This document shows positions 6,737 to 15,322 of a DNA stretch of 37,472 nt, in pieces (within the stretch, counting starts at the first letter, position 1; each line of letters opens with the position of its first letter). Both the position numbers and the translations under genes were made by a program. The notes below the pieces were generated by a model. The model searched no databases. It was not told the DNA's origin and worked only from the letters and a program-made list of their open reading frames with translations. This stretch comes from Planctomycetota bacterium (lineage in GTDB: Bacteria > Planctomycetota > UBA1135 > GCA-002686595), in the NCBI GenBank assembly GCA_021730845.1, contig JAKFYL010000063.1, positions 1-37,472 of the forward strand, read 5' to 3'.

Positions 6737-9286
6737 CTATTTGGCGTAGCCCAGCGCGCGCAGCGCTTCCATCTGCTCTGGGGAGATCTCGGCCTCCTCG
6801 CCCACCTCGAACTTCGCGGCCAAGGCCTGGTGTTCTTTCCAGATGCGCCAGAGCCTGAGCTGCGCCTCGCCGGCAACCTCGGGGTGATCCGCCGAGACGT
6901 CATCGATGGCCCGCGGATCGGCCTCGAGGTCGTACAGCAGGAAGCGCGAGACGTCGGCGAACTCCTGGGCCTTCCAGCGACCGCCCGCGGGGGCGGGGTG
7001 ACGCCCGAGTTTCGGCGCGGACGCCATGTCGCTCGTGCGGATCTCCAAGGACTCGCCCCAGCGGCCGTCGAGGACCTCGAGGTTGCCAATCATCGAACCG
7101 TCGTCGAGCAGGCGGAACTCGTTGAAGACGACCGGTTGCGGCGTCCAGCCCGGTTTTCCGAGAAGAAGCGGCGCGAGCGATCGGCCCTGGGCGAACTTCG
7201 GCGCGGGAAGGCCGGCTAGCTCGAGCACGGTGGGCAGCACGTCGATCATCGAGACCGGCGCCTCGATGCGTCGTCCACCCTCGATGTGGCCTGGCCAAAC
7301 GATGATGAGCGGCACATGCGACTCGAACTCGCCCAGCAACGCGCCCTCCCAGGCCGGCGGTTGGGGGTCGAGCTGCCCGCGCCCGAAGCGCGGGTAGCTG
7401 GCCGCGGGATGGCCATGGTCCGACCCGATGACCAGCAGCGTGTTCTCCCATTCGCCGCGTTCCTTCAGGCGGTCCACCAGCTCACCGAGGCGATGGTCCT
7501 GGTGCATCATGGCCTCGTCGTGGCTGTCCTGCATGGCGCGGTAGAAGGCTTGCGCATCGATGTCGTGTTTCTCCAGCTGCCCTTGCCAGTGCTCGTGCAC
7601 GCTTGCGGAGGTGTGGCGGAACGGGAAGCGCATACGCGACATCTGGCGGGCGGCCGCCTCGCTCGCTTTTTTTTCGATCACGCGCCCGGCGAAGGGCTCG
7701 GGCGGGTGATGAGGCGGGTGCACATCGGTGGTCTGAAAGTGCACCCAGTACGACCCGGGGTACGCGTCGCGCCAATCCCAGAACTGCTCGTGCAAGATCT
7801 TCGAGGAGATCGCTTCGATGGGATCGAAGGGTGCGCCGCGCTTGCCGAAGTCGCGAAACACATCGACGCCACGCTCGAGCCCCGCGAGCGCGCCCGCGTT
7901 GGGGTTGAAGGTGAAGACGCCCGTGTGAAAGCCCGCGTCGTGGAAGTGCTCGGCCATCGTCTTCACGTTCGGCGGCACCGGGTTCGAGTCGTCGCGCAAT
8001 CCACCGAGGACGCTGTGGTGCAGGGATGTCATGAACGACGCGGTCGACGGCATCGTCCAGGTGGCGTTGCTGTGAGCGCGCTCGAACAGAACGCCCTCGG
8101 CCGCTATGCGCTCGAGGTTGGGGGTCGTTGGGCGGTCGTAGCCGTATGCGCTCATGTAGCCCGCGCTCGCGCCGTCGATGACGTAGAAGATGACGTTGGG
8201 GTGCTGGCGCGCGGTATGCGGATCCGCACCGACCCCTTGGGAAATCGTCGGCGAGGCCCACAGTGCGATGCCTGGCGCGGGAGCGTCCTCGGCCTGCGCA
8301 ACTAGCGAAAGCGTGACGGCCTGCCCAGACCAGCGCGCTAAGTCGATGGAGCGCTGCTTCCACGCCTCTTCGGGCGGGACGACCTCGTCCAGCACCGACT
8401 CACGGGCGCCGTCGACCTCCACCTCGATCTGCATGCGCGTCGTTGCGGCGAGCGCCCCCAGCGCGAGGTCGAGGCGCGCCGCGGGCGGCAGGCGCAGCGC
8501 GTAGGCGACGCGGGTCGGAGTGTGCGTGTAGAGCGTGCGCCGCTGCGGTCCGAAGTCGGAGTGGACTTCCGACGAGACCGAACGCACGCCGATGCCGGCC
8601 TCGGCGTAGGTCGCTGAGGCCGGCAGCAGGGTCACCGACGAGAGCTCGATTCGCGCGGGTCCTTGCGCGCCGAACAGGATTGCGACTTGCCGCACCGGCC
8701 CGTTGATCCGACCACCCTCGCCGCGGACCGGGAAGCGATAGAGGCGAGCCTCGCCACTGGGCTGCACGTCCGTCCCCGCGCCGTAGCGGCGCGTCGGCCA
8801 CTGCTCGTCGGGCGTGTTGCCGGCCGTCTTGCGCACGTCGTAGCCGATGCCGACCCACTCGACGGGCCCCGTGGCGCGCGCCTTGACCAGGACGTGCGAC
8901 CACTGCGAAAGGTCGAAGTCAGGCACGTCGACGTACACGCCGCCCACGAGCTCTTCTCCCTCCCCCTCCTCCTGGGGTGCGCGGCTCGACTCCGTCAGGC
9001 GGATCTGCAAGGCGCCTTCGACATGCGCCACTTCGGCCGCGGTTCCGCCGGGCACGTGGCTCGGAAGTGCCTGCCATCCCGCGGCCCCTTTCTCGAAGTT
9101 CCAGCTCAGGGTCTTCACGACCTCGGGGCGCACGACGCCGCCTTCGATCTGCGCCGAGCCGAGGCGGTCCTCGAGGTGAATCGCCGCGGCGGTGCCCGCG
9201 AAGTTCTCCGCTTTCGAGCATGCCGCGAGGGCGATGACGATCAGCGAGCCGACCGATCGCAGGCGGGAGATGTTTCGTGGATTCAT
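6737..9286 (-). CDS. Sulfatase-fold (alkaline phosphatase superfamily) lipoprotein with Thr nucleophile
   Basis: 849-residue lipoprotein: n-region MNPRNISRLR, hydrophobic core and lipobox L-A-A-C. An N-terminal beta-rich module (about 50-250, SWNFEKGAAGW onward) looks like a carbohydrate-binding-type fold. The catalytic sulfatase domain starts at PNVIFYVIDGASAGYMSAYG (about residue 359), which supplies the first metal Asp. The nucleophile segment is NATWTMPSTASFMTS, with Thr411 where classical sulfatases have Cys or Ser in C/S-x-P-S-R, and no Arg follows. Further metal and active-site pieces are IGSDHGH and the LIIVWPGHIEGG block. It ends in EEAEISPEQMEALRALGYAK, a tail common in planctomycete sulfatases. 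Thr at this place is the rule in phosphoethanolamine and phosphoglycerol transferases, so true sulfatase activity is doubtful. The start at 9286 keeps the lipoprotein signal; 9301 is an alternative. The gene lies 154 bases upstream of the PVC heme protein gene on the same strand, possibly co-transcribed. Confidence 0.85.
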   Translation of the reverse strand: MNPRNISRLRSVGSLIVIALAACSKAENFAGTAAAIHLEDRLGSAQIEGGVVRPEVVKTLSWNFEKGAAGWQALPSHVPGGTAAEVAHVEGALQIRLTESSRAPQEEGEGEELVGGVYVDVPDFDLSQWSHVLVKARATGPVEWVGIGYDVRKTAGNTPDEQWPTRRYGAGTDVQPSGEARLYRFPVRGEGGRINGPVRQVAILFGAQGPARIELSSVTLLPASATYAEAGIGVRSVSSEVHSDFGPQRRTLYTHTPTRVAYALRLPPAARLDLALGALAATTRMQIEVEVDGARESVLDEVVPPEEAWKQRSIDLARWSGQAVTLSLVAQAEDAPAPGIALWASPTISQGVGADPHTARQHPNVIFYVIDGASAGYMSAYGYDRPTTPNLERIAAEGVLFERAHSNATWTMPSTASFMTSLHHSVLGGLRDDSNPVPPNVKTMAEHFHDAGFHTGVFTFNPNAGALAGLERGVDVFRDFGKRGAPFDPIEAISSKILHEQFWDWRDAYPGSYWVHFQTTDVHPPHHPPEPFAGRVIEKKASEAAARQMSRMRFPFRHTSASVHEHWQGQLEKHDIDAQAFYRAMQDSHDEAMMHQDHRLGELVDRLKERGEWENTLLVIGSDHGHPAASYPRFGRGQLDPQPPAWEGALLGEFESHVPLIIVWPGHIEGGRRIEAPVSMIDVLPTVLELAGLPAPKFAQGRSLAPLLLGKPGWTPQPVVFNEFRLLDDGSMIGNLEVLDGRWGESLEIRTSDMASAPKLGRHPAPAGGRWKAQEFADVSRFLLYDLEADPRAIDDVSADHPEVAGEAQLRLWRIWKEHQALAAKFEVGEEAEISPEQMEALRALGYAK

Positions 9287-9785
9287 GAGCTCCGTGCGCA
9301 TCGGCTTCGCTGGGGTGGCCCATCGCACGGCACTCGGTCCCTCCAGTTCGCCGGCGTCTGGCCGACTCGAGGATCTGGGTGAACGCAAGCGTCCCGTACC
9401 GGGGCGAGGGGCGCGGAGGCCACTCAGTTTAGTTGCGCGGATCGAGACTCCCCCGTCCATTCCTCGAAGGAATCCAAAGCGAGCTTGGGCGCTCCAAGCG
9501 GCCCGTACAACCCACGCAGAAGTCTCGACGGGCACGAGCTTACGACACCGCCTCAGCGTGGGTCAGTCCGGTCGATGGGGCCGTAGGATCCGTGAGAGTG
9601 TGGAGTGGCTCCCAACAGCAGGCGGGCGGCAAAGCCGACGCGAGCTGGCAAAGGTCTCGAAAATGATGCTCTCTAACAGGCCGCGAAAGCGCAATATAAC
9701 GGTCTGTACGCTCGACGCAAAAGCAGTGCTTCCCGAACCGCGCTGCGTTCAGAAAAAGGACTCCTATCATCAACAATAACGTCCC
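9287..9785. promoter_or_regulatory. Divergent intergenic region with a perfect 15-bp palindrome
   Basis: This 499-base gap separates the sulfatase-fold gene (leftward) from the propeller gene (rightward) and should hold both promoters. A perfect palindrome ATTCCT-CGA-AGGAAT lies at 9459-9473 and is a candidate operator. An AT-rich CAATATAAC at about 9692-9700 could be a -10 for the rightward gene, but I see no matching -35. Nothing protein-like is recognised. Confidence 0.35.
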
Positions 9786-11492
9786 ATGAATCTCTACCTG
9801 CCTCTCGCCAGCCTGCTCGGCGCGCTCGCCATGCCTGCTTCGCTCTTCGCGCAAGCCAAGGTCGAATCCGTCGTTGTCTCGCCCCAAGGTGCCACGGTCG
9901 TCAATCCCTCCTTCGCCACCGCCAGCACAACCGGCCTGCACGTGCTCGTCACCGCGCCCAAGGGCAGCCGGCAGGTGTATCTTCACGACGGCGTGGAGGG
10001 CCCGCGATTCGACCGCGCGACCGGAAACAAGCAAATCAGCGCCGACGGCAAGCGCCACGCCTATACCGCGCAAGTCGGCACCGAGGAGATCCTCGTGCTC
10101 GACGGAAAGGAGATCGTCCGCACTACCCCGCAGCATGGCGGGACTGCTTTCCCGGCGTTCGGATTCTCCCCAAGCGGCAAGCGCTTTTGGTATGTCTCGC
10201 CGGCGGAGACCGGCGGTGTTCACAAGCTCGTCGTCGACGGCGTCCCAAGCGATCCCACCCACGGCGTCACCCTCCACCCGGTGTTCAGTACCGACGAGTC
10301 GCGCTACCTGGCGATGTTTAGCTTGCAAGAAGAGCGCAGGGGCGAGCTGCTGATGATCGATGGCAAGAACGTCGGTTTCCAAGGCAGCAAGCCGCAGTTT
10401 TCACCTGACGGGAAAAACGTCATCACCATTGGACACGCACCGGACACAGACGTTCTGCTGATCGACGGCAAACCGGGCTCGCGCGCGCCCCTCATCCACA
10501 GCGCGCACATGTCCGCGGGCGGGCTCAATTTCCTCGTAATCAGCGGGAGCCGCAGCACGCCGGGAGTATTCCTCGGCGTCAGCGGCAAGAAGATTGAGGG
10601 CAGCGACTGCGACATGATCGAGCGGGTGATCTTCAGCCCCGACGGCAAACGCTACGCCGCGCTTTGCACGGTCGGAGGCTCGAGGAAATTCGTGCTTATC
10701 GACGGCACGAAGGGCCAAGTCTACGATCAGATCACCCAACTCCAGTTCACCGCTGACTCCGCGAAACTGATCTACGTCGCGCAGTCCTTCACGGCCGGCG
10801 GCCACTTCCTCGTGGTGAATGATGAGGAGTCCGACGGCTATCAGGGTGGCATTGAGATCGTGCTGGGCGGCGGCAAGCGCATCGGCTACATCGCTCGCGT
10901 GGCGGGCCAGCCCGAGGAGAAAGTCATCGTGGAAGGCAAGGCGACGACAGCTCGCGGCGCGAGCTACCTCGGCTTCAGCCCCGACGGCAGCCGCTACGGT
11001 TTCAACGGCTTCGTCGGAGGATTCCTCTCCCTCTATCTCGACGGCGTGGAGCAGAAAGGGGTGACCGTCTATGACACGAGCTTCACCGACGGCCAGAACA
11101 TGCCGCGTTTTCGTTTCAGCCCCGATGGAAAGTACGTCGCGCACTTCGGCTCTGTAAACGGCGACACATCCAAGAGCGGCCTCGTGATCAACGGCAAGCT
11201 CGTCGACAACGTGACCACGCCTGTCTGCCTGCCGTTCTTCACGCCCGACAGCCAGCACATCGTCTATTTCCGGTTCATCCCCGGCGGTGGCTACGAGGTG
11301 ATGGTCGATGGCAAGGCGGTGGAGAAAATCGGCAGCTTCCCGACCGGCCTCGGGACCAACCGCCCTGAGCCTCTGGCGCCTTTCGAAATGGGCGCCGACG
11401 GCGTTTTCACCTTCATCGCGATCACCGAAGGCGCGGCGAAACGATACCGCATCACGCCAGACGGCAGCACCAGGATCGCCTCGATGCTCTAA
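9786..11492 (+). CDS. Exported TolB/WD40-like beta-propeller protein of unknown function
   Basis: 568 residues with a clear signal peptide (MNLYLPLASLLGALAMPASL, then FAQA, cleavage near residue 22). The mature part is built of repeated blades with the signatures FSPDGKR/FSPDGSRYGF/FSPDGKYVAHF and LDGKE/IDGKN/IDGKPG/VDGKAVEKIG. These are typical of TolB- or PD40-type propellers with six or more blades. No catalytic residues or partner domains are visible, so a scaffold or binding role in the periplasm is the only safe statement. The Shine-Dalgarno is weak; ATG 9786 is chosen because it opens directly into the signal peptide. A 7-bp stem hairpin lies about 95 bases after the stop. Confidence 0.8.
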   Translation: MNLYLPLASLLGALAMPASLFAQAKVESVVVSPQGATVVNPSFATASTTGLHVLVTAPKGSRQVYLHDGVEGPRFDRATGNKQISADGKRHAYTAQVGTEEILVLDGKEIVRTTPQHGGTAFPAFGFSPSGKRFWYVSPAETGGVHKLVVDGVPSDPTHGVTLHPVFSTDESRYLAMFSLQEERRGELLMIDGKNVGFQGSKPQFSPDGKNVITIGHAPDTDVLLIDGKPGSRAPLIHSAHMSAGGLNFLVISGSRSTPGVFLGVSGKKIEGSDCDMIERVIFSPDGKRYAALCTVGGSRKFVLIDGTKGQVYDQITQLQFTADSAKLIYVAQSFTAGGHFLVVNDEESDGYQGGIEIVLGGGKRIGYIARVAGQPEEKVIVEGKATTARGASYLGFSPDGSRYGFNGFVGGFLSLYLDGVEQKGVTVYDTSFTDGQNMPRFRFSPDGKYVAHFGSVNGDTSKSGLVINGKLVDNVTTPVCLPFFTPDSQHIVYFRFIPGGGYEVMVDGKAVEKIGSFPTGLGTNRPEPLAPFEMGADGVFTFIAITEGAAKRYRITPDGSTRIASML

Positions 11493-11675
11493 GGGGGCTG
11501 TTCGTGTATTGGAAATTGAGGCATTCCCGGCGCGCCCCGTAACGCCGTTGCACCGCTCGACTCGACCGCCGAGTTAGCCGCGCATCACCTGCGCCATCGC
11601 AGGTACTTGCCGTCTCAGTATTCCCGGCTCTTCTTGATGTCGGGTTCTGTCTGACGGAGCCATGACGGAGATGAC
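11493..11675. other. Intergenic region with a small hairpin
   Basis: After the propeller gene there is a perfect hairpin ACCTGCG-CCAT-CGCAGGT at 11587-11604, with no T-tract. It could mark the transcript end, but the lack of uridines makes this weak. No gene is seen before the hairpin repeat starting at 11676. Confidence 0.3.
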
Positions 11676-11767
11676 GGAGCCAGGCTCTCTTCTCCACGAT
11701 TCGCGCGTTCGAACTCGGCAGCCCGTTTCCGCGACACTCCGAATGGTGGAGGGGGGAGCCTGGCTCC
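11676..11767. repeat. Hairpin repeat element, copy 1
   Basis: About 92 bp with 26-nt imperfect inverted arms: GAGCCAGGCTCTCTTCTCC... at 11677-11702 and ...GGAGCCTGGCTC at 11741-11766. A second copy in the same orientation lies at 13625-13716, and the copies agree closely in both arms and in the loop (GCGC-TTCG-ACTCG-CAGCC). The form recalls REP-type elements mobilised by RAYT (Y1) transposases, but no RAYT gene is in the window. The two copies bracket the next two genes. Confidence 0.75.
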
Positions 11768-11856
11768 GTACCCCGGATTATCGGGAGGGGCAGCGGTCAA
11801 GCGGTAATCGCAGACATCGGCGAAGTGCGCAGCCGATGCAACCCTCCGTCATACCA

Positions 11857-12510
11857 TCACGACGGCACGCCATCGCCTTCTTCGAAGTATCCGCCACCGC
11901 CTTCGTTATCCCCGTCGTCCGCGTCGTCATCGGGCGGGGCGTCGGGCGTTGCGTCCAACTCCAGGCTATCGAGGCCGGCTCGATACTTAACAAACCCTCC
12001 GATGGTGTCAACCAGTTCTTCTTCGACGAGCGCCACATCAGGCGTCGTCACAGTGTACACCCGCCACAACTCCGCCCTGACGATGTACACCAGCATCCGT
12101 ATGTTCTGTGACACCCTGCCAGAGTGCTCCGCAGGCAGCATGACGGTTTCAGTCTCGGTACCGGACGGCTCGTCCACATCAAGGTCATCGACAGTCAGGG
12201 GTTCGTCGAGGCTTTGCTCGTGCATCCCAAGGTCAAGCGTCAGAGCAAACTCCCTGTCCTCGGGGGCGCCCGTGAATTCAGCCAAGGGGAACGACTCGAC
12301 GTAGTCGGTTTCCATCACCTCCACGTTGCGTACCTCGAGGAAATCCATTTCGGGTTCCGGTTCACGCGGCGTGGTGGGCTGGACGACGCATTCGCAAAAC
12401 GGATGCACCGGCACGTGCGGCGGCGTATCGTGCTCGCCCTCCAGCACATCGCAGCGATCGCATGGATTGCCGCTCGTCGTCGCGAACTGATAACGCGTTG
12501 GATTAGACAA
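11857..12510 (-). CDS. Acidic protein with phage-head-like Cys/His motif, unknown function
   Basis: 217 residues, very acidic (long DDDADDGDNEGGG-type C-terminus). The N-terminus YQFATTSGNPCDRCDVLEGE followed by HVPVHPFCECVV places C17, C20, H35, C39 and C41 in an order that closely recalls the C-terminal zinc-like motif of Mu gpF / SPP1 gp7 minor head proteins (C-x2-C ... PP-x-HP-x-C-x-C). The remainder matches nothing I know. Start: TTG 12510, chosen because GAGGTGA sits 6 bases upstream. It overlaps the end of the preceding gene by 8 bases, so the two are translationally coupled. The resemblance to phage head proteins may mean domestication of a zinc knuckle; this is inference. Confidence 0.65.
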   Translation of the reverse strand: MSNPTRYQFATTSGNPCDRCDVLEGEHDTPPHVPVHPFCECVVQPTTPREPEPEMDFLEVRNVEVMETDYVESFPLAEFTGAPEDREFALTLDLGMHEQSLDEPLTVDDLDVDEPSGTETETVMLPAEHSGRVSQNIRMLVYIVRAELWRVYTVTTPDVALVEEELVDTIGGFVKYRAGLDSLELDATPDAPPDDDADDGDNEGGGGYFEEGDGVPS

Positions 12511-13555
12511 TCTTCATCACCTCACTTCCGGGCCGAGACCGAACGTGTACAATTGGCCTGCGCTCGCGCCGGATGCGATGCGCCCGCGCAGTCGCTAGCT
12601 TCTGCTCATTCACCTGAAGTCGCGTCAAGTCGGTCAGCGCCAGAGCATGGCCATCCCACCTCAGCACGTTGCCGTTCGTAGCGCCGGTAGGCAGCATCGA
12701 CTGAGAAACCTCGGCGCGCTGCACCAAGATGGTGAACCCGCGTTTGACCAGGTAGAGGCTCAAGAGCCGCGCACGATTTCGAGGCAAGGATCGGACTTCG
12801 AAAAGCGTATCGGGTAAGAAATCCGCCAGCTCGCGATCGTCTAGTCGCACCGTGGTCGAACGAGTATTGACTATGCGGTGGCCGTCAAGCTCGCGCTTCT
12901 CCGCCGGTAGAAAACTCGCCGCTGCATCCACGCGCGGCGCGCGCACGATTACCGGCCCATGCAGTCGGCCCGCTGATACCGACAATGCATGCAGCCGCAA
13001 AGGCAACGGCCAAGAGGACAACGCGATTCGCGGATCGTACGTGCGTGCCGGAATCGAGTCGAACGCAAACCACCCTTCGGTATTCGTGACGCATTCGAAC
13101 CCCTCGATGTCCACCGTGATGCCGGGAAACGGATCTCCATCACGCGTCAACACGCGGCCGAAGAGCAACCCATGCTCCTGCCGCTGCAACGCCGATTGTT
13201 GCAGCGCCGCCAATGTGTACACATCGAGCGCACGGCCGGGCTCCGTGGCGAGCAACGCAGTTTCGACCGCCTGGAGCGGCCTTTCCGCAAGCGACCTCAC
13301 AGAGCGCACTCCGCTGCGCACAAACCACTCGGCAAGATCCGGCGTCATCCCCTTTATGCGCAGAAGCGCGGCGGCGCAGAACCAGTTGCCAACCTGCCTC
13401 TTGCCCGAACCGTCGCAGGTGTGACGAACCTTCGCGGGTCCGGCGCGAAACATCGCGCCGATGTTCCCAATCCCTTCAGCATCGAGGCGCGCCTGTTGCA
13501 CGGAGCCAATCCCCTCGATGATCTCCGTCGACTCAAGTAGAAAGGGCGTGTCCAC
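12503..13555 (-). CDS. HhH/DUF4332-like protein with carboxypeptidase-regulatory-like domain
   Basis: 350 residues. The first about 110 residues hold two helix-hairpin-helix-like units: EIIEGIGSVQQARLDAEGIG and, later, LLRIKGMTPDLAEWFVRSGV plus RSVRSLAE. The pattern is that of DUF4332 and other non-specific DNA-binding or protein-contact HhH modules. A carboxypeptidase-regulatory-like beta domain follows (FGRVLTRDGDPFPGITVDIE, then NTEGWFAFDSI), then a region of unknown fold rich in Arg. No signal peptide. Start: GTG 13555, with AGGAG six bases upstream; the frame is open further upstream but runs into the hairpin repeat. The gene leads a two-gene unit with the acidic Cys/His protein. The HhH + Ig-like + Cys/His combination is unfamiliar to me. 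Confidence 0.7.
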   Translation of the reverse strand: MDTPFLLESTEIIEGIGSVQQARLDAEGIGNIGAMFRAGPAKVRHTCDGSGKRQVGNWFCAAALLRIKGMTPDLAEWFVRSGVRSVRSLAERPLQAVETALLATEPGRALDVYTLAALQQSALQRQEHGLLFGRVLTRDGDPFPGITVDIEGFECVTNTEGWFAFDSIPARTYDPRIALSSWPLPLRLHALSVSAGRLHGPVIVRAPRVDAAASFLPAEKRELDGHRIVNTRSTTVRLDDRELADFLPDTLFEVRSLPRNRARLLSLYLVKRGFTILVQRAEVSQSMLPTGATNGNVLRWDGHALALTDLTRLQVNEQKLATARAHRIRRERRPIVHVRSRPGSEVMKIV

Positions 13556-13624
13556 GGTGTGCTCCTTGTTCTTGCAGGTCTGCCCTGAGCATACTGCGCT
13601 GGCGGGGTACGGAGCCAGGGGTAC

Positions 13625-13716
13625 GGAGCCAGGCTCTCCTCTCCACGATTCGCGCATTCGCACTCGCCAGCCTGCTTGCGAGAGACTCCGAATGGTGGAG
13701 ACGAGAGCCTGGCTCT
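13625..13716. repeat. Hairpin repeat element, copy 2
   Basis: Second copy of the element at 11676-11767, in the same orientation: arms at 13626-13651 and 13690-13715, which pair at about 24 of 26 positions. It sits directly upstream of the GTG start of the HhH protein, so it lies in the promoter or leader of that unit and could fold in its mRNA. Confidence 0.75.
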
Positions 13717-13726
13717 GTATCTGGCT

Positions 13727-13758
13727 CTGTATCCCTGTATCCCTGTATCCCTGTATCC
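13727..13758. repeat. Four tandem 8-bp repeats (CTGTATCC)
   Basis: CTGTATCC is repeated four times without error (13727-13734, 13735-13742, 13743-13750, 13751-13758), beginning 11 bases after the second hairpin repeat and ending 8 bases before the stop of the next leftward gene. It looks like slippage expansion. Confidence 0.85.
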
Positions 13759-13766
13759 GTTCTAGC

Positions 13767-14957
13767 TCAAGATGATTTCTCGAAGTGTTTTCGAAAAGCG
13801 GGCGTGTAGCGGGCCATGAAGCTGCGTGTGCGCAGGCCGCGCAGCAGGGCGGCGCTGAGTGGCACGCTGACCGCCGCGAGAATCGCGCCTGGAATCAGCG
13901 GGCCCGACCAATTGCCGCGCTGGAACAGTGCGGGGAGATTGACGATCGTGCCGGAGGGGTCGACAACGTTGCGCAATGCGAGCAGGATCAAGGCTGCGCC
14001 GAGGGCGGAGGTCGCGAGCCAAGCTAGGAGGCGTCGCGGCTGGTGTGCGCGCGCCAGACCGTTGAAGCTTTCGAGTTGGCCGGTCGTATGGTTGTAGGCC
14101 AGCAGGAACTCCGCGTTGCCTTCGGAGGCGGGTCGCACGAGCGCGCTGAGTTTGTGCCCCGCGCGCGCCTGGAGGGCCGCATTGGTGAAATTCCAGGCTT
14201 CTTCGTGGCCGGAAGCATCGCGCACCCACAGGCAGTCCTTGCGCGTGATCTGAGTGTGGGCGTGAACCTGGGTCGGCGTCACCGAGACTTGGTCGCCGAT
14301 GACGGTCGCGACGCCGCCGCTGGTACTCACGTGCAGGCGCTCTTCGATGTGCGACTCCTTGTCGACGACCGTTCCCGAGCTTGCCGCGACTTGGTAGCTG
14401 CGGCCGAGCACTCGCACGGTGCGCAGGTCGGGTGGGAGCGAGCCTTGAATGCCAGCTGGGGCAGGCAGGTTGCGGCGGTCGAACAATAGAACCAGCAGCG
14501 GACTCGCGATGAATAGGACAATCAGGGCGAGGATCCAGTAGGGCGCGCTCGCGCGCAAGGCGCGATCTAGCTCGTCGCTTTCGCTCGGAGCTGCGCCAGT
14601 CAGGCCGAAGCGAGCATAGACGCTGGCGCGGAAACTGTCCGCCGCAAGCCTCTCGCGCAAACGCTCGGAGAACTTGTTGTAGGTGGCCGCATCGCCACCG
14701 CGCAGGCGAAAGTCGATGTCGTTGAGTGCGTTGTAGTAAGCGCCGAAAAGCGTCTGGCCGGCCGGTCCAAACTGCTGCGCGGCATCGGAAAGGACCTTGA
14801 GCATCGCGCCGTGCTCGGCATCGTCGCCCGGTTCAGCCAGAACGCGCTCAACAGTCGGGAAACGCGTCGGATTGAGCGTCTGTGCGCTCACGCCTAGGGT
14901 TAGAAATCCGGTGAAGAACAGGAAAAGCCACAACTGTCGCGCTGCGAACTCACGCAT
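13767..14957 (-). CDS. Membrane protein with signal peptide and three further helices, unknown function
   Basis: 396 residues. A signal peptide covers 1-25 (cleavage near VSAQ), followed by a helical region to about 136. Transmembrane helices lie at about 138-159, 309-328 and 353-373. Between the first two helices lies a 150-residue soluble domain (RTVRVLGRSYQVAASSGTVV ... DCLWVRDASGHEEAWNFTNA). The C-terminus is basic. I do not recognise a family or a catalytic motif. Start at ATG 14957 with AGGA upstream at suitable distance. It stands alone, divergent from the next small membrane protein gene. Confidence 0.7.
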   Translation of the reverse strand: MREFAARQLWLFLFFTGFLTLGVSAQTLNPTRFPTVERVLAEPGDDAEHGAMLKVLSDAAQQFGPAGQTLFGAYYNALNDIDFRLRGGDAATYNKFSERLRERLAADSFRASVYARFGLTGAAPSESDELDRALRASAPYWILALIVLFIASPLLVLLFDRRNLPAPAGIQGSLPPDLRTVRVLGRSYQVAASSGTVVDKESHIEERLHVSTSGGVATVIGDQVSVTPTQVHAHTQITRKDCLWVRDASGHEEAWNFTNAALQARAGHKLSALVRPASEGNAEFLLAYNHTTGQLESFNGLARAHQPRRLLAWLATSALGAALILLALRNVVDPSGTIVNLPALFQRGNWSGPLIPGAILAAVSVPLSAALLRGLRTRSFMARYTPAFRKHFEKSS

Positions 14958-15322
14958 GGGGTGGGCATCCTAGCTCTTGCCTGGCGCGCAGGCCGCGCGC
15001 ATTCCGGCAGGCAAGGCAGCGATACTGAGAAACCCTGATCGAATACGCTCGCTGCTGTCGCTGGCGGAACAACGTCGTCGCGACTGGGATCCCGACTTCC
15101 TTTCAGAATCGCTAGCCGTTGACAGCTTCCAATAATCTTGTTGCTGCATTGCGCTTTGCGCCCAAGCGTGTCTGGCCAAGGGTAGCAAAACCGGTCGCCT
15201 GGTCTTGACCGCACACTTGCGCGGAGGCCATGCTTGAACTTGGCGTTCGGAATCATGCACTTGCAGACTACAAGCCCAGAGACTGCAGTTGCGAAATTCT
15301 TACGAAAGGAGGGATAGACCAG
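14958..15322. promoter_or_regulatory. Divergent intergenic region, no clear promoter
   Basis: 365 bases between two membrane-protein genes read in opposite directions. A TTGACA occurs near 15119 on the plus strand, but no suitable -10 lies 16-18 bases on. The last bases hold the strong AAAGGAGGG ribosome site of the rightward gene. No coding sequence is recognised. Confidence 0.3.

Noticed and set aside
9540-10382. 280-codon minus-strand frame opposite the propeller gene
   Set aside because: Antisense to repeated FSPDGKR blades and a clear signal peptide; no domain of its own.
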